The notes: generated from the letters alone by a model not told the origin. 9,073 bases of DNA from Candidatus Saccharimonadota bacterium (GCA_003979185.1 RYWJ01000025.1:1-9073); one strand, 5' to 3'. Positions 1 to 6,213 are shown, counted from the first letter of the stretch. Program-made: numbers and translations.

Positions 1-125
1 CGCCCATCAAGGTAACTTTGCTGAAAGGAAAATTTGGAAAAACATTAAAATAAGTCAGTTTAGGGGTGAAAATAGGGAAAATTGAGTCAAAAGCCAGTCG
101 CGATCCTATAACCTATAAAATGCTA
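1..125. other. Left flank without a confident gene
   Basis: No complete gene is visible here. A frame open from the window edge (3-53, plus strand) ends PIKVTLLKGKFGKTLK-stop, which could be the basic C-terminal tail of a gene cut off by the left edge, but 16 codons are not enough to call it. A longer frame starting at 66 runs across the promoter and leader into 308 and has no ribosome binding site or recognisable domain, so I do not treat it as a gene. Confidence 0.25.
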
Positions 126-154
126 TTGACTTTTTTACAAAAGTATGCTACAAT
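126..154 (+). promoter_or_regulatory. Sigma-70-type promoter for the DUF11-like surface protein
   Basis: A -35 box TTGACT (126-131) and a -10 box TACAAT (149-154) are separated by exactly 17 bp. The -10 is preceded by TGC, giving an extended -10. Transcription should start near 161 and run into the gene at 298, leaving a leader of about 140 nt. This is the clearest promoter in the window. Confidence 0.75.
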
Positions 155-160
155 GGTGGT

Positions 161-297
161 AATGGCTAGTTTTAGCTATAGCATTTTAATGTCAAGAACC
201 GATTTTCTTTCCCTGTTATCATCGCGTGATTCATGCGTTCTCGCGAGGAGGACCCATGATAACGTGATGATAAAAGAGTGGAAGGTAGGTAGTTGTT
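161..297 (+). promoter_or_regulatory. Structured 5' leader with a three-codon mini-ORF
   Basis: The leader has a long inverted repeat: GTTATCAT (215-222) pairs with ATGATAAC (256-263), and the stem can continue with CGCG (223-226) pairing with CGCG (242-245). The best Shine-Dalgarno sequence of the region, AGGAGG (246-251), lies in a bulge of this hairpin, four bases before ATG ATA ACG TGA (256-267). That stop overlaps another ATG (267) in TGATG, which opens 13 codons ending at 308, 11 nt inside the main gene. The main gene's own site is weaker (GGTAGGT, 284-290). The arrangement suggests translational coupling or attenuation; this is inference from sequence only. Confidence 0.4.
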
Positions 298-1476
298 ATG
301 AAACGTAAAGATGTCGTGTTTGTCAGCGTAATCTTGGTTCTGGTGGTAGCATCGGTGGCTGCTATTGTGGTGGGGGTTTCGGGATTCTTTAAGCCCGACA
401 ACTCCAACGAGCCTAGCACGTCCAAGACACCAGTACTAGCAGGTCTGGCGACCAGCGAGATCCCTGCTTGGCGCAGTGAAGCTATCGGTATCCGGCCGAT
501 TTATACGGCGGAAGAGGCTGCTACTCAACTGGGTGGTACCGCGATGATCAACTGCATTACAGATGGTGCCTTTGGCGATGAGCGTGCCTTCATGCGCGTC
601 GAGAAAGCCAATGGTGATCAGCTAAAAGTCGACGCCAACGGAATCATACTGGTGGAGAATGGTGATACTTATATCATCTCTGCCATTGTGATGAATGACG
701 TGGCCGACACGAGCACGGCTGGTCTGCGCGCGGCATTTTTTATCCCGGTTCAGGAGAGTCAGCAAGCTTCCGTAAGCAGCTATCTCAGCTCAGACGCATT
801 CCCCTTTGGCACTATCAAAGATCTGGTGGCGTTTCGAGCGGAGGGCTTCGACTTTGTGCTCAAGTATCATTATGGTGAGTCGGAGTTGATTGTCAAAGAT
901 GGTAAAAAGACCATTGCTCTTGGCGACGAGATTGTCACGAGAGCTGCGTCAGAAGGAGGGGTACTGATCGGTAGCAATGATGCTGATGGTATCCTGAAAG
1001 GCGGACAGAAGAATCTGGCTATCGTCAGAGTGACTGTCACTGTAGTCGGCACAATTTCTCATGAAGTTGTGCTGAAATATCGCCATCAAGGCGAGCAGCA
1101 GTGGTTACTGCTAAGCGACAGCTTTCAGGCTACTGCTGGTGACCTGATCGAGTTTCAGGGCTCTTACCGCAATGTTAGCGGTACTGTACAGGCTAACGTG
1201 ATGGCACTCAATGAGTTGCCTGCTGGCCTGGAGTATGTGCCTGGTAGTACAACCTTGTTCAACGCCATGAACCCTGATGGAACTCCTGTCGCTGATGATA
1301 GCTGGATGGCACAAGGTCTGAACTTGGGTAAATACGAAGATAGTGCGAATGCCTACGTGCGTTTTACCTGCAAGGTGGTGGATTTTGGCGAAGAAGGCTG
1401 TCTGACGGATTGGTTCTCGATTTTGGTTGGTAGTAAGCGTATGCGTAATAGCGTATCGCTTTATCCGGCCGAATAA
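298..1476 (+). CDS. Membrane-anchored extracytoplasmic protein with two DUF11-like repeats
   Basis: This 392-aa protein starts with MKRK and a hydrophobic helix (about residues 7-29), then a Pro/Ser/Thr-rich linker (32-48), so it is probably held in the membrane with the rest outside. No clear cleavage site is seen. Two regions resemble each other: about 120-250 and 279-362. Both begin with G-D, carry N-D-V or N-V about ten residues later, and end in a V-R-x-T-like beta strand. The second contains LPAGLEYVPGST (307-318), a hallmark of DUF11-type beta-sandwich repeats found in bacterial surface proteins. There is no LPXTG sorting motif and no C-terminal anchor. A structural or adhesive role at the cell surface is inferred. 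The start at 298 follows an in-frame stop at 286-288. The gene is monocistronic: its own promoter lies upstream and a strong terminator immediately after. Confidence 0.75.
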   Translation: MKRKDVVFVSVILVLVVASVAAIVVGVSGFFKPDNSNEPSTSKTPVLAGLATSEIPAWRSEAIGIRPIYTAEEAATQLGGTAMINCITDGAFGDERAFMRVEKANGDQLKVDANGIILVENGDTYIISAIVMNDVADTSTAGLRAAFFIPVQESQQASVSSYLSSDAFPFGTIKDLVAFRAEGFDFVLKYHYGESELIVKDGKKTIALGDEIVTRAASEGGVLIGSNDADGILKGGQKNLAIVRVTVTVVGTISHEVVLKYRHQGEQQWLLLSDSFQATAGDLIEFQGSYRNVSGTVQANVMALNELPAGLEYVPGSTTLFNAMNPDGTPVADDSWMAQGLNLGKYEDSANAYVRFTCKVVDFGEEGCLTDWFSILVGSKRMRNSVSLYPAE

Positions 1477-1478
1477 TG

Positions 1479-1510
1479 AATGCCCCTCTTCGGAGGGGCA
1501 TTTCCCTTTT
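1479..1510 (+). terminator. Rho-independent terminator with cUUCGg tetraloop
   Basis: A 10-bp stem (1479-1488 with 1493-1502) closes a UUCG loop between C and G, the especially stable tetraloop. It begins two bases after the stop codon of the surface-protein gene and is followed by a T-rich tract ending in six T's (1505-1510). Read on the minus strand it could weakly end the converging YolD transcript, but its trailing tract there is poorer. Confidence 0.9.
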
Positions 1511-1521
1511 TTGGTTTTAAT

Positions 1522-1743
1522 TTAGGAGTCTGGAGGAAGACTTTGGTATTCCTCATCAAGAACAATCTGATACCGAGCATCATCGCTATTAAGATTGTCG
1601 ATTTCGTTTTGTGTGATGATATCTTTATGTCCAACAAGAGCTGCATATGGCGCAAACTGTGCCGCGCGCTTGTCACGACTCATCGGCGGGTGGTTTGTGG
1701 AGATTGGTCTTGGCAAATCGATGATATCACTATAATCTTTCAT
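1522..1743 (-). CDS. YolD-like protein partnered with a Y-family polymerase
   Basis: The 73-aa product has the YolD-family pattern: YSDIIDLPRP near the N-terminus (residues 4-13), then HPPMSRDKRAAQFAPYAAL (18-36), in which the S-x-x-x-R-A-A-Q-F-A-P-[FY]-A-A-L core is characteristic. Members sit next to UvrX/UmuC-type polymerases in Firmicutes and related groups, and the family is thought to assist or replace UmuD-like partners. The biochemical role is not settled. The ATG overlaps the polymerase stop codon as ATGA (1740-1743), and a strong GGAGGT site (1752-1757) lies 8 nt upstream inside the polymerase gene, so the two are translationally coupled. Length is slightly shorter than typical members of about 100 aa, but both ends look intact. 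Confidence 0.85.
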   Translation of the reverse strand: MKDYSDIIDLPRPISTNHPPMSRDKRAAQFAPYAALVGHKDIITQNEIDNLNSDDARYQIVLDEEYQSLPPDS

Positions 1744-3221
1744 GCGCGATGACCTCCGATCTGGCGATGACGCAATATCTGCGTAGCACCATCTTCAAAA
1801 TTCGTCCCGCGTAGGATGGCGTTTTTACCATAACGTTTTCGGATCTGGATAACGGCTTTTTGTAACTCTTTTTCACTACGCAGATCGCGTTCTTCACGAA
1901 GCTTTTGTTGCTCAAGCTTGGCGTAATTAGTAAAGAGATCGGTTTGGATGAGCTCTGGCTTGTCGATGCTTTGATAATCATTCTCGTCAATGAGATCGCA
2001 GACGCCGAGGGATATTTTGCGTACGGTGTAGCGCGGATTAAGATAATTTTCTGCGAGCTTGATAAAGCCGTCAATGATTAGTCGTGAAGAAGAGGTCTTG
2101 TGATTGAGGGAAAAAGTACCATGCGCTGGCTTAGGCACTTTACGACCATAATGATCAGTAACTTGATTTTGAGATTGATTTTCCCGATCGTAATCTACGT
2201 GCAAGACTAGGCAGTCTGTGAGTAAATTCTTTTCGACTAATTCCAATGAAAGTGCTTCGGCCATCTCGCGAATCACGATTTTGGCTTTATCAAAACTATA
2301 GGGGCTAGACAATACCTGTCCAGAGCTGATGCTTTTGGTTTCTGGCTGATGATGTTTGGCGTCATTAATAGTAACGGATTCATAACCCCAAGCATGGTCG
2401 ATCAATAGTTCGGCGTTGACGCCAAAAAGTCCATAGAGGAGCTCGGGATTTTCTAGTGAACATTTAGCGATATCACCCATGGTAGAAATGCCGCGTGATT
2501 GTAGACGCTTATTATAACCACGCCCCACCCGCCAAAAGTCTGTCAAGGGCTGGTGTGTCCATAACCTTTGCCGAAAACTACGTTCATCAAGTTGGGCAAT
2601 CCGGACACCGTGGGAATTTGGTGGCGTATGTTTAGCAAGAATATCCATGGCAACTTTTGCTAGAAACATATTCGTGCCAATTCCAGCCGTGGCGGTGACG
2701 CCGGTAGTTTTGTAGACTTGGCTAATCATTTTGGTGACATATTCTTCGGGTGAAAGTCCACTGGACTTTAGATAGCTGGTGATGTCGCAGAAGATTTCGT
2801 CGATCGAGTAAGCAAAAATATCTTCAGGTGAAACATATTGTAAATAAATATTGTAGATTTTGGAACTGTAGTCCAGATAGAATTGCATGCGTGGCGGAGC
2901 GATAAGAAAGTCCAGCTCTAGATTAGGATTTTGCAATAATTCTTGGTTATCATAAGACTTACCTAGAAAAGTCTTTAGAGGTGCTTGAGCTTGACGCGCA
3001 TGATTGATTTGCTGAACTTTGCTATTGACTGCAAAAAGCCGCGCTCGGCCAGGTAAACCGTAAGATTTAAGTGAGGGTGAGATGGCTAGGCAGATTGTCT
3101 TATCAGTGCGCGACTGGTCAGCAACGACGAGGTTGGTTGTGAGTGGGTCAAGGCCGCGCTCAACACATTCCACTGAAGCGTAGAATGATTTGAGATCAAT
3201 TGCCACATACACCTTTTCCAT
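1740..3221 (-). CDS. Y-family translesion DNA polymerase (UmuC/UvrX-like)
   Basis: The 493-aa protein carries the Y-family catalytic palm: D9 in VAIDLKSFYASVE and the D141-E142 pair in YSIDEIF provide the metal-binding carboxylates. A helix-hairpin-helix-like segment (VGRGYNKRLQSRGI) follows in the thumb, then a little-finger region. The C-terminus ends RHRQIGGHRA, a tail shared with Gram-positive UmuC proteins encoded beside YolD. It should copy past damaged bases with low fidelity, probably during DNA-damage responses. I start it at ATG 3219-3221, because a possible GTG 11 codons upstream (3252-3254) lies in the tail of the neighbouring terminator and adds residues foreign to the family. 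There is no Shine-Dalgarno sequence before the ATG. No LexA-type operator was recognised upstream. Confidence 0.92.
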   Translation of the reverse strand: MEKVYVAIDLKSFYASVECVERGLDPLTTNLVVADQSRTDKTICLAISPSLKSYGLPGRARLFAVNSKVQQINHARQAQAPLKTFLGKSYDNQELLQNPNLELDFLIAPPRMQFYLDYSSKIYNIYLQYVSPEDIFAYSIDEIFCDITSYLKSSGLSPEEYVTKMISQVYKTTGVTATAGIGTNMFLAKVAMDILAKHTPPNSHGVRIAQLDERSFRQRLWTHQPLTDFWRVGRGYNKRLQSRGISTMGDIAKCSLENPELLYGLFGVNAELLIDHAWGYESVTINDAKHHQPETKSISSGQVLSSPYSFDKAKIVIREMAEALSLELVEKNLLTDCLVLHVDYDRENQSQNQVTDHYGRKVPKPAHGTFSLNHKTSSSRLIIDGFIKLAENYLNPRYTVRKISLGVCDLIDENDYQSIDKPELIQTDLFTNYAKLEQQKLREERDLRSEKELQKAVIQIRKRYGKNAILRGTNFEDGATQILRHRQIGGHRA

Positions 3222-3227
3222 ATTTAT

Positions 3228-3256
3228 AACATAGCACAAGATTTGACTAAACACAA
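3228..3256 (-). promoter_or_regulatory. Possible promoter giving a leaderless polymerase mRNA
   Basis: On the minus strand, TTGTGT (3251-3256) and TATGTT (3228-3233) are 17 bp apart, and TGC precedes the -10 as an extended element. The -10 ends six bases before the polymerase ATG, so the predicted start site falls on or next to the A of the ATG. This would explain the absence of a ribosome binding site. The -35 matches consensus poorly (3 of 6). Confidence 0.4.
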
Positions 3257-3280
3257 AAAACTCCCCACAATTGTGGGGAG
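3255..3280 (-). terminator. Rho-independent terminator after the PsbP/DcrB-like gene
   Basis: CTCCCCACAATTGTGGGGAG (3261-3280) is a perfect 20-bp palindrome followed on the minus strand by six T's (3255-3260). It lies 16 bp after the stop codon of the gene ending at 3297 and isolates it from the polymerase gene, whose promoter starts in the terminator's tail. Confidence 0.88.
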
Positions 3281-3296
3281 AAAACTGATTAGAAGA

Positions 3297-4067
3297 TTAT
3301 TTTTTGATGTCGAGAGACTTCATAACGAAATCACCAACTGGCTGCCATTCATCGCGATCCGCATCTGGGCAATTGAAAGTAAGGACGACCAACTTATTAT
3401 CCTGTGAGAAGAAGACCATGTGATTGTAATATTTAGTATTATCATCCTCAGTGACTAGCTGTACGGCACCGATATTATGGTTGCCTTGAGAATAATACTT
3501 AGTGTCGAGGATCTCTCCACCAATACCTAGCAGGCTCTTCATGGTATTTAGATAGGTTTCGATCTGGTCGTTGCTAAGAGTGCTGTCGCTCGGACTAATA
3601 GCGATATTAACCTTGTCGTCCTGACTAGCGTAAACAGTCCTTGGTGCATCGCTGCTACCATATTTCTTCTTGATTTCGTCTTCCGAAAGAGTTTTAAAGC
3701 TAGTTGGAATCTTCAAGCGGAAGCCACCATTATTGAAATCGGTATATTGAGTTTCAATCTGGTCACCTTTTCCAGTTTTTACGGTCAGAGAATCGCCAAG
3801 TTTATTGGCAATAGCAACAATCGCCACTACAATGATTGCGATCGCGGCAATACCACCAAGAATCCAAGCAATCATTCGTCCAGTACCCTTCTTCTCTGAC
3901 TTGTTGGATTTAGTAGATTTACTTGAGGACGACTGAGCTTTGCTGGAAGCGGTCTTTGTTGTAGTATCTTTTGGTTTTGTTGGGGCTTTAGCGGTTGCCT
4001 TGTCGACCTTTGTAGACTTCGACTTGCCGGTCTTGGCATTTTTAGACGCAGTTGTTTTGGTTGCCAC
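3297..4067 (-). CDS. Membrane protein with Lys-rich cytoplasmic tail and PsbP/DcrB-like outer domain
   Basis: The 256-aa product has three parts. Residues 1-62 are low-complexity Lys/Thr/Ser/Ala, with about 17 lysines and no predicted fold. Residues 65-88 form one transmembrane helix (MIAWILGGIAAIAIIVVAIV). Residues about 105-256 form an alpha/beta domain beginning with FRLKIPTSFKTLSEDE and ending VGDFVMKSL, resembling the PsbP/DcrB (DUF1795-like) fold. By the positive-inside rule the tail is cytoplasmic and the domain extracytoplasmic. Function is unknown. I start at GTG 4065-4067, because AAAGGAGA (4073-4080) sits 6 nt before it, while the ATG 11 codons upstream lies almost on the predicted transcription start. 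The gene appears to be transcribed alone. Confidence 0.75.
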   Translation of the reverse strand: MATKTTASKNAKTGKSKSTKVDKATAKAPTKPKDTTTKTASSKAQSSSSKSTKSNKSEKKGTGRMIAWILGGIAAIAIIVVAIVAIANKLGDSLTVKTGKGDQIETQYTDFNNGGFRLKIPTSFKTLSEDEIKKKYGSSDAPRTVYASQDDKVNIAISPSDSTLSNDQIETYLNTMKSLLGIGGEILDTKYYSQGNHNIGAVQLVTEDDNTKYYNHMVFFSQDNKLVVLTFNCPDADRDEWQPVGDFVMKSLDIKK

Positions 4068-4072
4068 AAATA

Positions 4073-4080
4073 TCTCCTTT
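4073..4080 (-). promoter_or_regulatory. Shine-Dalgarno site that fixes a GTG start
   Basis: AAAGGAGA on the minus strand lies 6 nt before GTG 4065-4067. It decides the start of the Lys-rich membrane protein in favour of this GTG over the upstream ATG at 4098-4100. Confidence 0.7.
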
Positions 4081-4098
4081 TTATAAATATTTATAACC

Positions 4099-4130
4099 AT
4101 TATACAACGCTTTGAAGATTTTTGTGTAAA
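4099..4130 (-). promoter_or_regulatory. Promoter of the Lys-rich membrane protein gene
   Basis: A perfect -10 box TATAAT (4099-4104, minus strand) lies about 30 bp upstream of the GTG start. The best -35 match, TTTACA (4125-4130), is 20 bp away, which is longer than optimal, so the -35 assignment is uncertain. A leader of about 25 nt carrying the Shine-Dalgarno site is predicted. Confidence 0.5.
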
Positions 4131-4159
4131 GTTTTTATGCTTAATTAAGCTTTTAGCGT

Positions 4160-4390
4160 ATGTTAGCTACCATCATGAAAACGGCTCCCTACAACTTCCC
4201 TTATGCCGGGAACGTCGGCAATGGCTCACTGAGCAATGTCGGCTCCTACGGCTGGTATTGGTCGCGTACTGTCTACTCTAGTAATAGTCAGTACGCGTAC
4301 GGCCTTTGGTTCAGTAGCTCCAATGCCTACGCAGCCGACTACGGCGGCCGTTACTTCGGCTTCTCCATACGCTGCGTCGCTACTACCTAA
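4160..4390 (+). CDS. Orphan FISUMP/C-type-lectin-like C-terminal module (cassette, fragment or template)
   Basis: This 76-codon open frame encodes only the terminal module of a larger surface-protein family: APYNFPYAGNVGNGSL, then YWSRTVYSS, a Tyr/Ser/Asn/Gly-rich stretch, and RYFGFSIRCVATT-stop. The YWS...GFSIRCV pattern is typical of FISUMP/DUF1566-like domains related to the C-type-lectin fold. An in-frame TAG lies directly upstream (4154-4156). There is no ribosome binding site, signal peptide or N-terminal domain, so independent translation is doubtful. About 60 of 76 codons end in C or T, and the block is visibly more GC-rich than its surroundings, both signs of a different mutational or transfer history. 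It may be a silent donor cassette, a remnant of a decayed gene, or a repeat belonging to a diversity-generating retroelement. No reverse transcriptase is in the window. Confidence 0.5.
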   Translation: MLATIMKTAPYNFPYAGNVGNGSLSNVGSYGWYWSRTVYSSNSQYAYGLWFSSSNAYAADYGGRYFGFSIRCVATT

Positions 4391-4420
4391 ATAGTATATG
4401 GGTTAAGGATGGTGAGGGGG

Positions 4421-4546
4421 TTTCTTCCCAACTCCCATTACTTCCGATAGACTAAAAGAGCATTGAAGCTTCAATGCGAGGAATGAACGACCCTGTGAAG
4501 ACAGGCGTCGGAATGGGTCTATCCGGAAGAATAGGAGTTGGAGAAA
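4421..4546 (+). ncRNA. Unidentified multi-branched structured RNA element
   Basis: The segment folds as nested complementary blocks. TTTCT plus CCAACTCC (4421-4435) pairs with GGAGTTGG plus AGAAA (4534-4546) with a two-base bulge. CTTCCG/ATAGAC (4441-4452) pairs with GTCTAT/CGGAAG (4517-4529) with one bulged C. Enclosed are two hairpins: the perfect palindrome GCATTGAAGCTTCAATGC (4460-4477), and CGAC-CCTGT, loop GAAG, ACAGG-C-GTCG (4488-4510). The similar unpaired motifs GGAATGA and GGAATGG flank the second hairpin. I do not recognise a known family (it is not SRP RNA, tmRNA, RNase P RNA or a riboswitch I know). Strand is inferred from the preceding cassette and from the terminator downstream; the fold would also form in single-stranded DNA. 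Confidence 0.55.
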
Positions 4547-4667
4547 CACAACATCCATAGCCGTATCGCAAATGCTATCAAAAAGATTATTTCTAATAGT
4601 TCCCCAGTAAATTGAGAATTATAGTAGTATGATTAATGTTCTCGTCAGTATGATGAATCGACATGAG

Positions 4668-4698
4668 AAAATCCACCCAAATTACAGGGGTGGATTTT
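4668..4698. terminator. Bidirectional hairpin terminator
   Basis: AAAATCCACCC (4668-4678) pairs perfectly with GGGTGGATTTT (4688-4698) around a 9-nt loop. The A-run on one side and T-run on the other let it act in both directions. It would end the structured-RNA transcript from the left and the ABC/DUF1653 transcript from the right. The rest of the 362-base gap between 4391 and 4752 holds, besides the RNA element, a small ATAGC/GCTAT stem (4557-4578) and an imperfect AGTATGAT repeat (4626-4637 and 4647-4658), and no gene that I can support. Confidence 0.75.
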
Positions 4699-4752
4699 GT
4701 ATCTCGCCGTGGAGTATAAATATGAAGTTTGTGAGTATGTTTGCGCAATGTG

Positions 4753-4977
4753 TTAGTGTGTTTTGCTTTTGATCTCCTGTAAGGTGAAGCGTAATTTTCC
4801 TGGTGCGATTTCTTCTAAAAACATACTTTTTGGACGCGCCCATAAAGGAGCATCTTCATATAGACCACGATAAATTACTAACTCTTCTCCATTTTCTGTG
4901 TGCTTAGCAATATCTTCAACTATATAATAGTCGCCTTTATAATGCTGATAAACTCCATGTATTTTGATTTCTGTCAT
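4753..4977 (-). CDS. DUF1653 family protein
   Basis: The 74-aa product matches the small DUF1653 family throughout: GVYQHYKGDYYIVEDIAKHTENG (residues 8-30), ELVIYRGLYED (32-42), then LWARPKSMFLEEI (45-57). The conserved H-x-K-G, A-x-H-[TS]-E, Y-x-x-L-Y and [FY]-x-E core can all be seen. It is a single small beta-rich domain with no membrane segment or catalytic motif, and the family has no established function. The ATG begins immediately after the stop codon of the NatB-like permease (TAAATG), with AAGGA a few bases earlier inside the permease's last codons. It is therefore the coupled last gene of that operon, which need not imply a transport role. Confidence 0.88.
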   Translation of the reverse strand: MTEIKIHGVYQHYKGDYYIVEDIAKHTENGEELVIYRGLYEDAPLWARPKSMFLEEIAPGKLRFTLQEIKSKTH

Positions 4978-6213
4978 TTATTTTTCCTTATAGGACTTGA
5001 TCATATCGGCAATTGTCATGCGGGTGCCATAGTTAAGGATAGCATTGGAATAAATTTTGATCGCGATTTTGGCGACAAGGGCACAGAATATGAGCAAAAT
5101 CACAATTGATATGACGACCTCCCAGCCAGTTGCGATGCCCATCATGACGCGTAATGGCATACAGAATGGTGATGAAATTGGCAAGAGTGCTGCTATGCCA
5201 GCCAACTGTCCAGTCGGATCCATGAGTGTAAAGTAAGCTAAGTAAAATCCGATCATAGTGACGATCGCTACTGGCATGTTGGCGGATTGAATGTCTTCTG
5301 GCTTGGCTACAGTCGATCCCACCAAGGCATATAGCAGGGCGTAGGCAAAATAACCTAGGATAAAGTAGATAATAGTAATTGCTGCGAGATAAAAAGTGAA
5401 ATTGGAGAGGTCGAGTAAGTGACTAAGGATTTCTGGGTTAAGGAAAAGTTTTGCGCTGATGATGGCAGTGATGACAAAGAGTAACATTTGCAGTAGTCCG
5501 ACAATACCAATGCCAATAGTTTTGCCAAGAATAATAGTGCGTGGGCTGGTAGAGGTTACTAGGGTTTCCATGATTTTGGAAGTTTTCTCGATGGTGATTG
5601 AGCTAGAAACTTGATATGCACAGAAATAAACTGCGAAGAATAGTAATACTGACATCAACATCATGACATTAATATTGCCGCCAATCTCTTGATCTTCGGT
5701 CTGCTTAACCTCAGTCGTAAAAGTTGGTGTGACGCTAGCTAATTGTGAAGCAGTCAGATCTAACTTTTGGATCTGGACGTTAGTATAGAGACTACTTAAG
5801 GCGTCAATTAAGGTTGTCGGTGAACTCATGATTGTGGCAGCATTACTGACGATGTAAGTAAAGTTGACAGTATTCTCAGCCTTACCAATCATCACTGCAG
5901 CATTGATACTGCCGTCGTCAATTTTAGCTTTAATCTCGTCGTATGATATGGGATCAAACGTAAAATTATACCCCAGCTCAGATTGATTAAGTGTCTCAAG
6001 CTTATTATCATAAAGATTCTCTGGGTCGGAAATCAGGATGGTATCATTATAATCCCCACCAGTTAAGCTATCCATGATATTCGGCACATTAAAGCCAGCT
6101 ATGATCAAGATTAGGATTAGAATTGTAGACACACGAAAAGATTTACGACTAATCAAATCGCGCATAGTAAACTTAGTGACGGTAATAATGTCACGGAAGC
6201 GATTATTTTTCAT
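4978..6213 (-). CDS. ABC-2 type permease, NatB-like
   Basis: This 411-aa membrane protein has the NatB-type layout: a cytoplasmic N-terminus, a first helix (about 28-46), a large outer domain (about 47-180), then at least five further helices (about 182-204, 233-255, 272-300, 313-331, 364-386). The cytoplasmic loop between helices 2 and 3 contains KTSKIMETLVTSTSPRTIILGK (210-231), the family's ATPase-contacting segment. LPISSPFCMPLRV (344-356) is the usual motif before the last helix. With the adjoining ATPase it should form an exporter. Bacillus NatAB extrudes sodium, but the substrate cannot be read from sequence. The start overlaps the ATPase gene by 11 nt, so translation is coupled. Confidence 0.88.
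   Translation of the reverse strand: MKNNRFRDIITVTKFTMRDLISRKSFRVSTILILILIIAGFNVPNIMDSLTGGDYNDTILISDPENLYDNKLETLNQSELGYNFTFDPISYDEIKAKIDDGSINAAVMIGKAENTVNFTYIVSNAATIMSSPTTLIDALSSLYTNVQIQKLDLTASQLASVTPTFTTEVKQTEDQEIGGNINVMMLMSVLLFFAVYFCAYQVSSSITIEKTSKIMETLVTSTSPRTIILGKTIGIGIVGLLQMLLFVITAIISAKLFLNPEILSHLLDLSNFTFYLAAITIIYFILGYFAYALLYALVGSTVAKPEDIQSANMPVAIVTMIGFYLAYFTLMDPTGQLAGIAALLPISSPFCMPLRVMMGIATGWEVVISIVILLIFCALVAKIAIKIYSNAILNYGTRMTIADMIKSYKEK

Noticed and set aside
66..308. An 80-codon plus-strand open frame before the surface protein
   Set aside because: It spans the clear promoter at 126-154 and the leader hairpin, has no ribosome binding site and no family resemblance. Only its last 13 codons could be translated as a coupled leader frame.
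1480..1752. A 90-codon plus-strand open frame
   Set aside because: It begins in the terminator hairpin and lies opposite the YolD gene, whose family motifs, coupling to the polymerase and ribosome binding site are far better supported.
1730..2074. A 114-codon minus-strand open frame
   Set aside because: It lies wholly within the polymerase gene in another frame and shows no domain; the polymerase C-terminal motif QIGGH is in the main frame.
3222..3254. Extended polymerase start at GTG 3252-3254
   Set aside because: The extra 11 residues are unlike the family, there is no ribosome binding site, and the codon lies in the tail of the upstream terminator.
3872..4069. A 65-codon frame rich in Gln, Arg and Pro inside the lysine-rich tail region
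   Set aside because: It is a frame-shadow of the AAG/ACC/AGC-rich tail coding sequence and has no independent start signal.
4421..4546. A known structural RNA (SRP, tmRNA, 6S, RNase P, T-box)
   Set aside because: The conserved cores of these families as I know them were not found; the nested stems and two hairpins do not match their layouts.
4160..4700. A complete diversity-generating retroelement
   Set aside because: No reverse transcriptase (YxDD-type frame) or Avd gene is present in any frame of the window; only a possible repeat and RNA part can be proposed.
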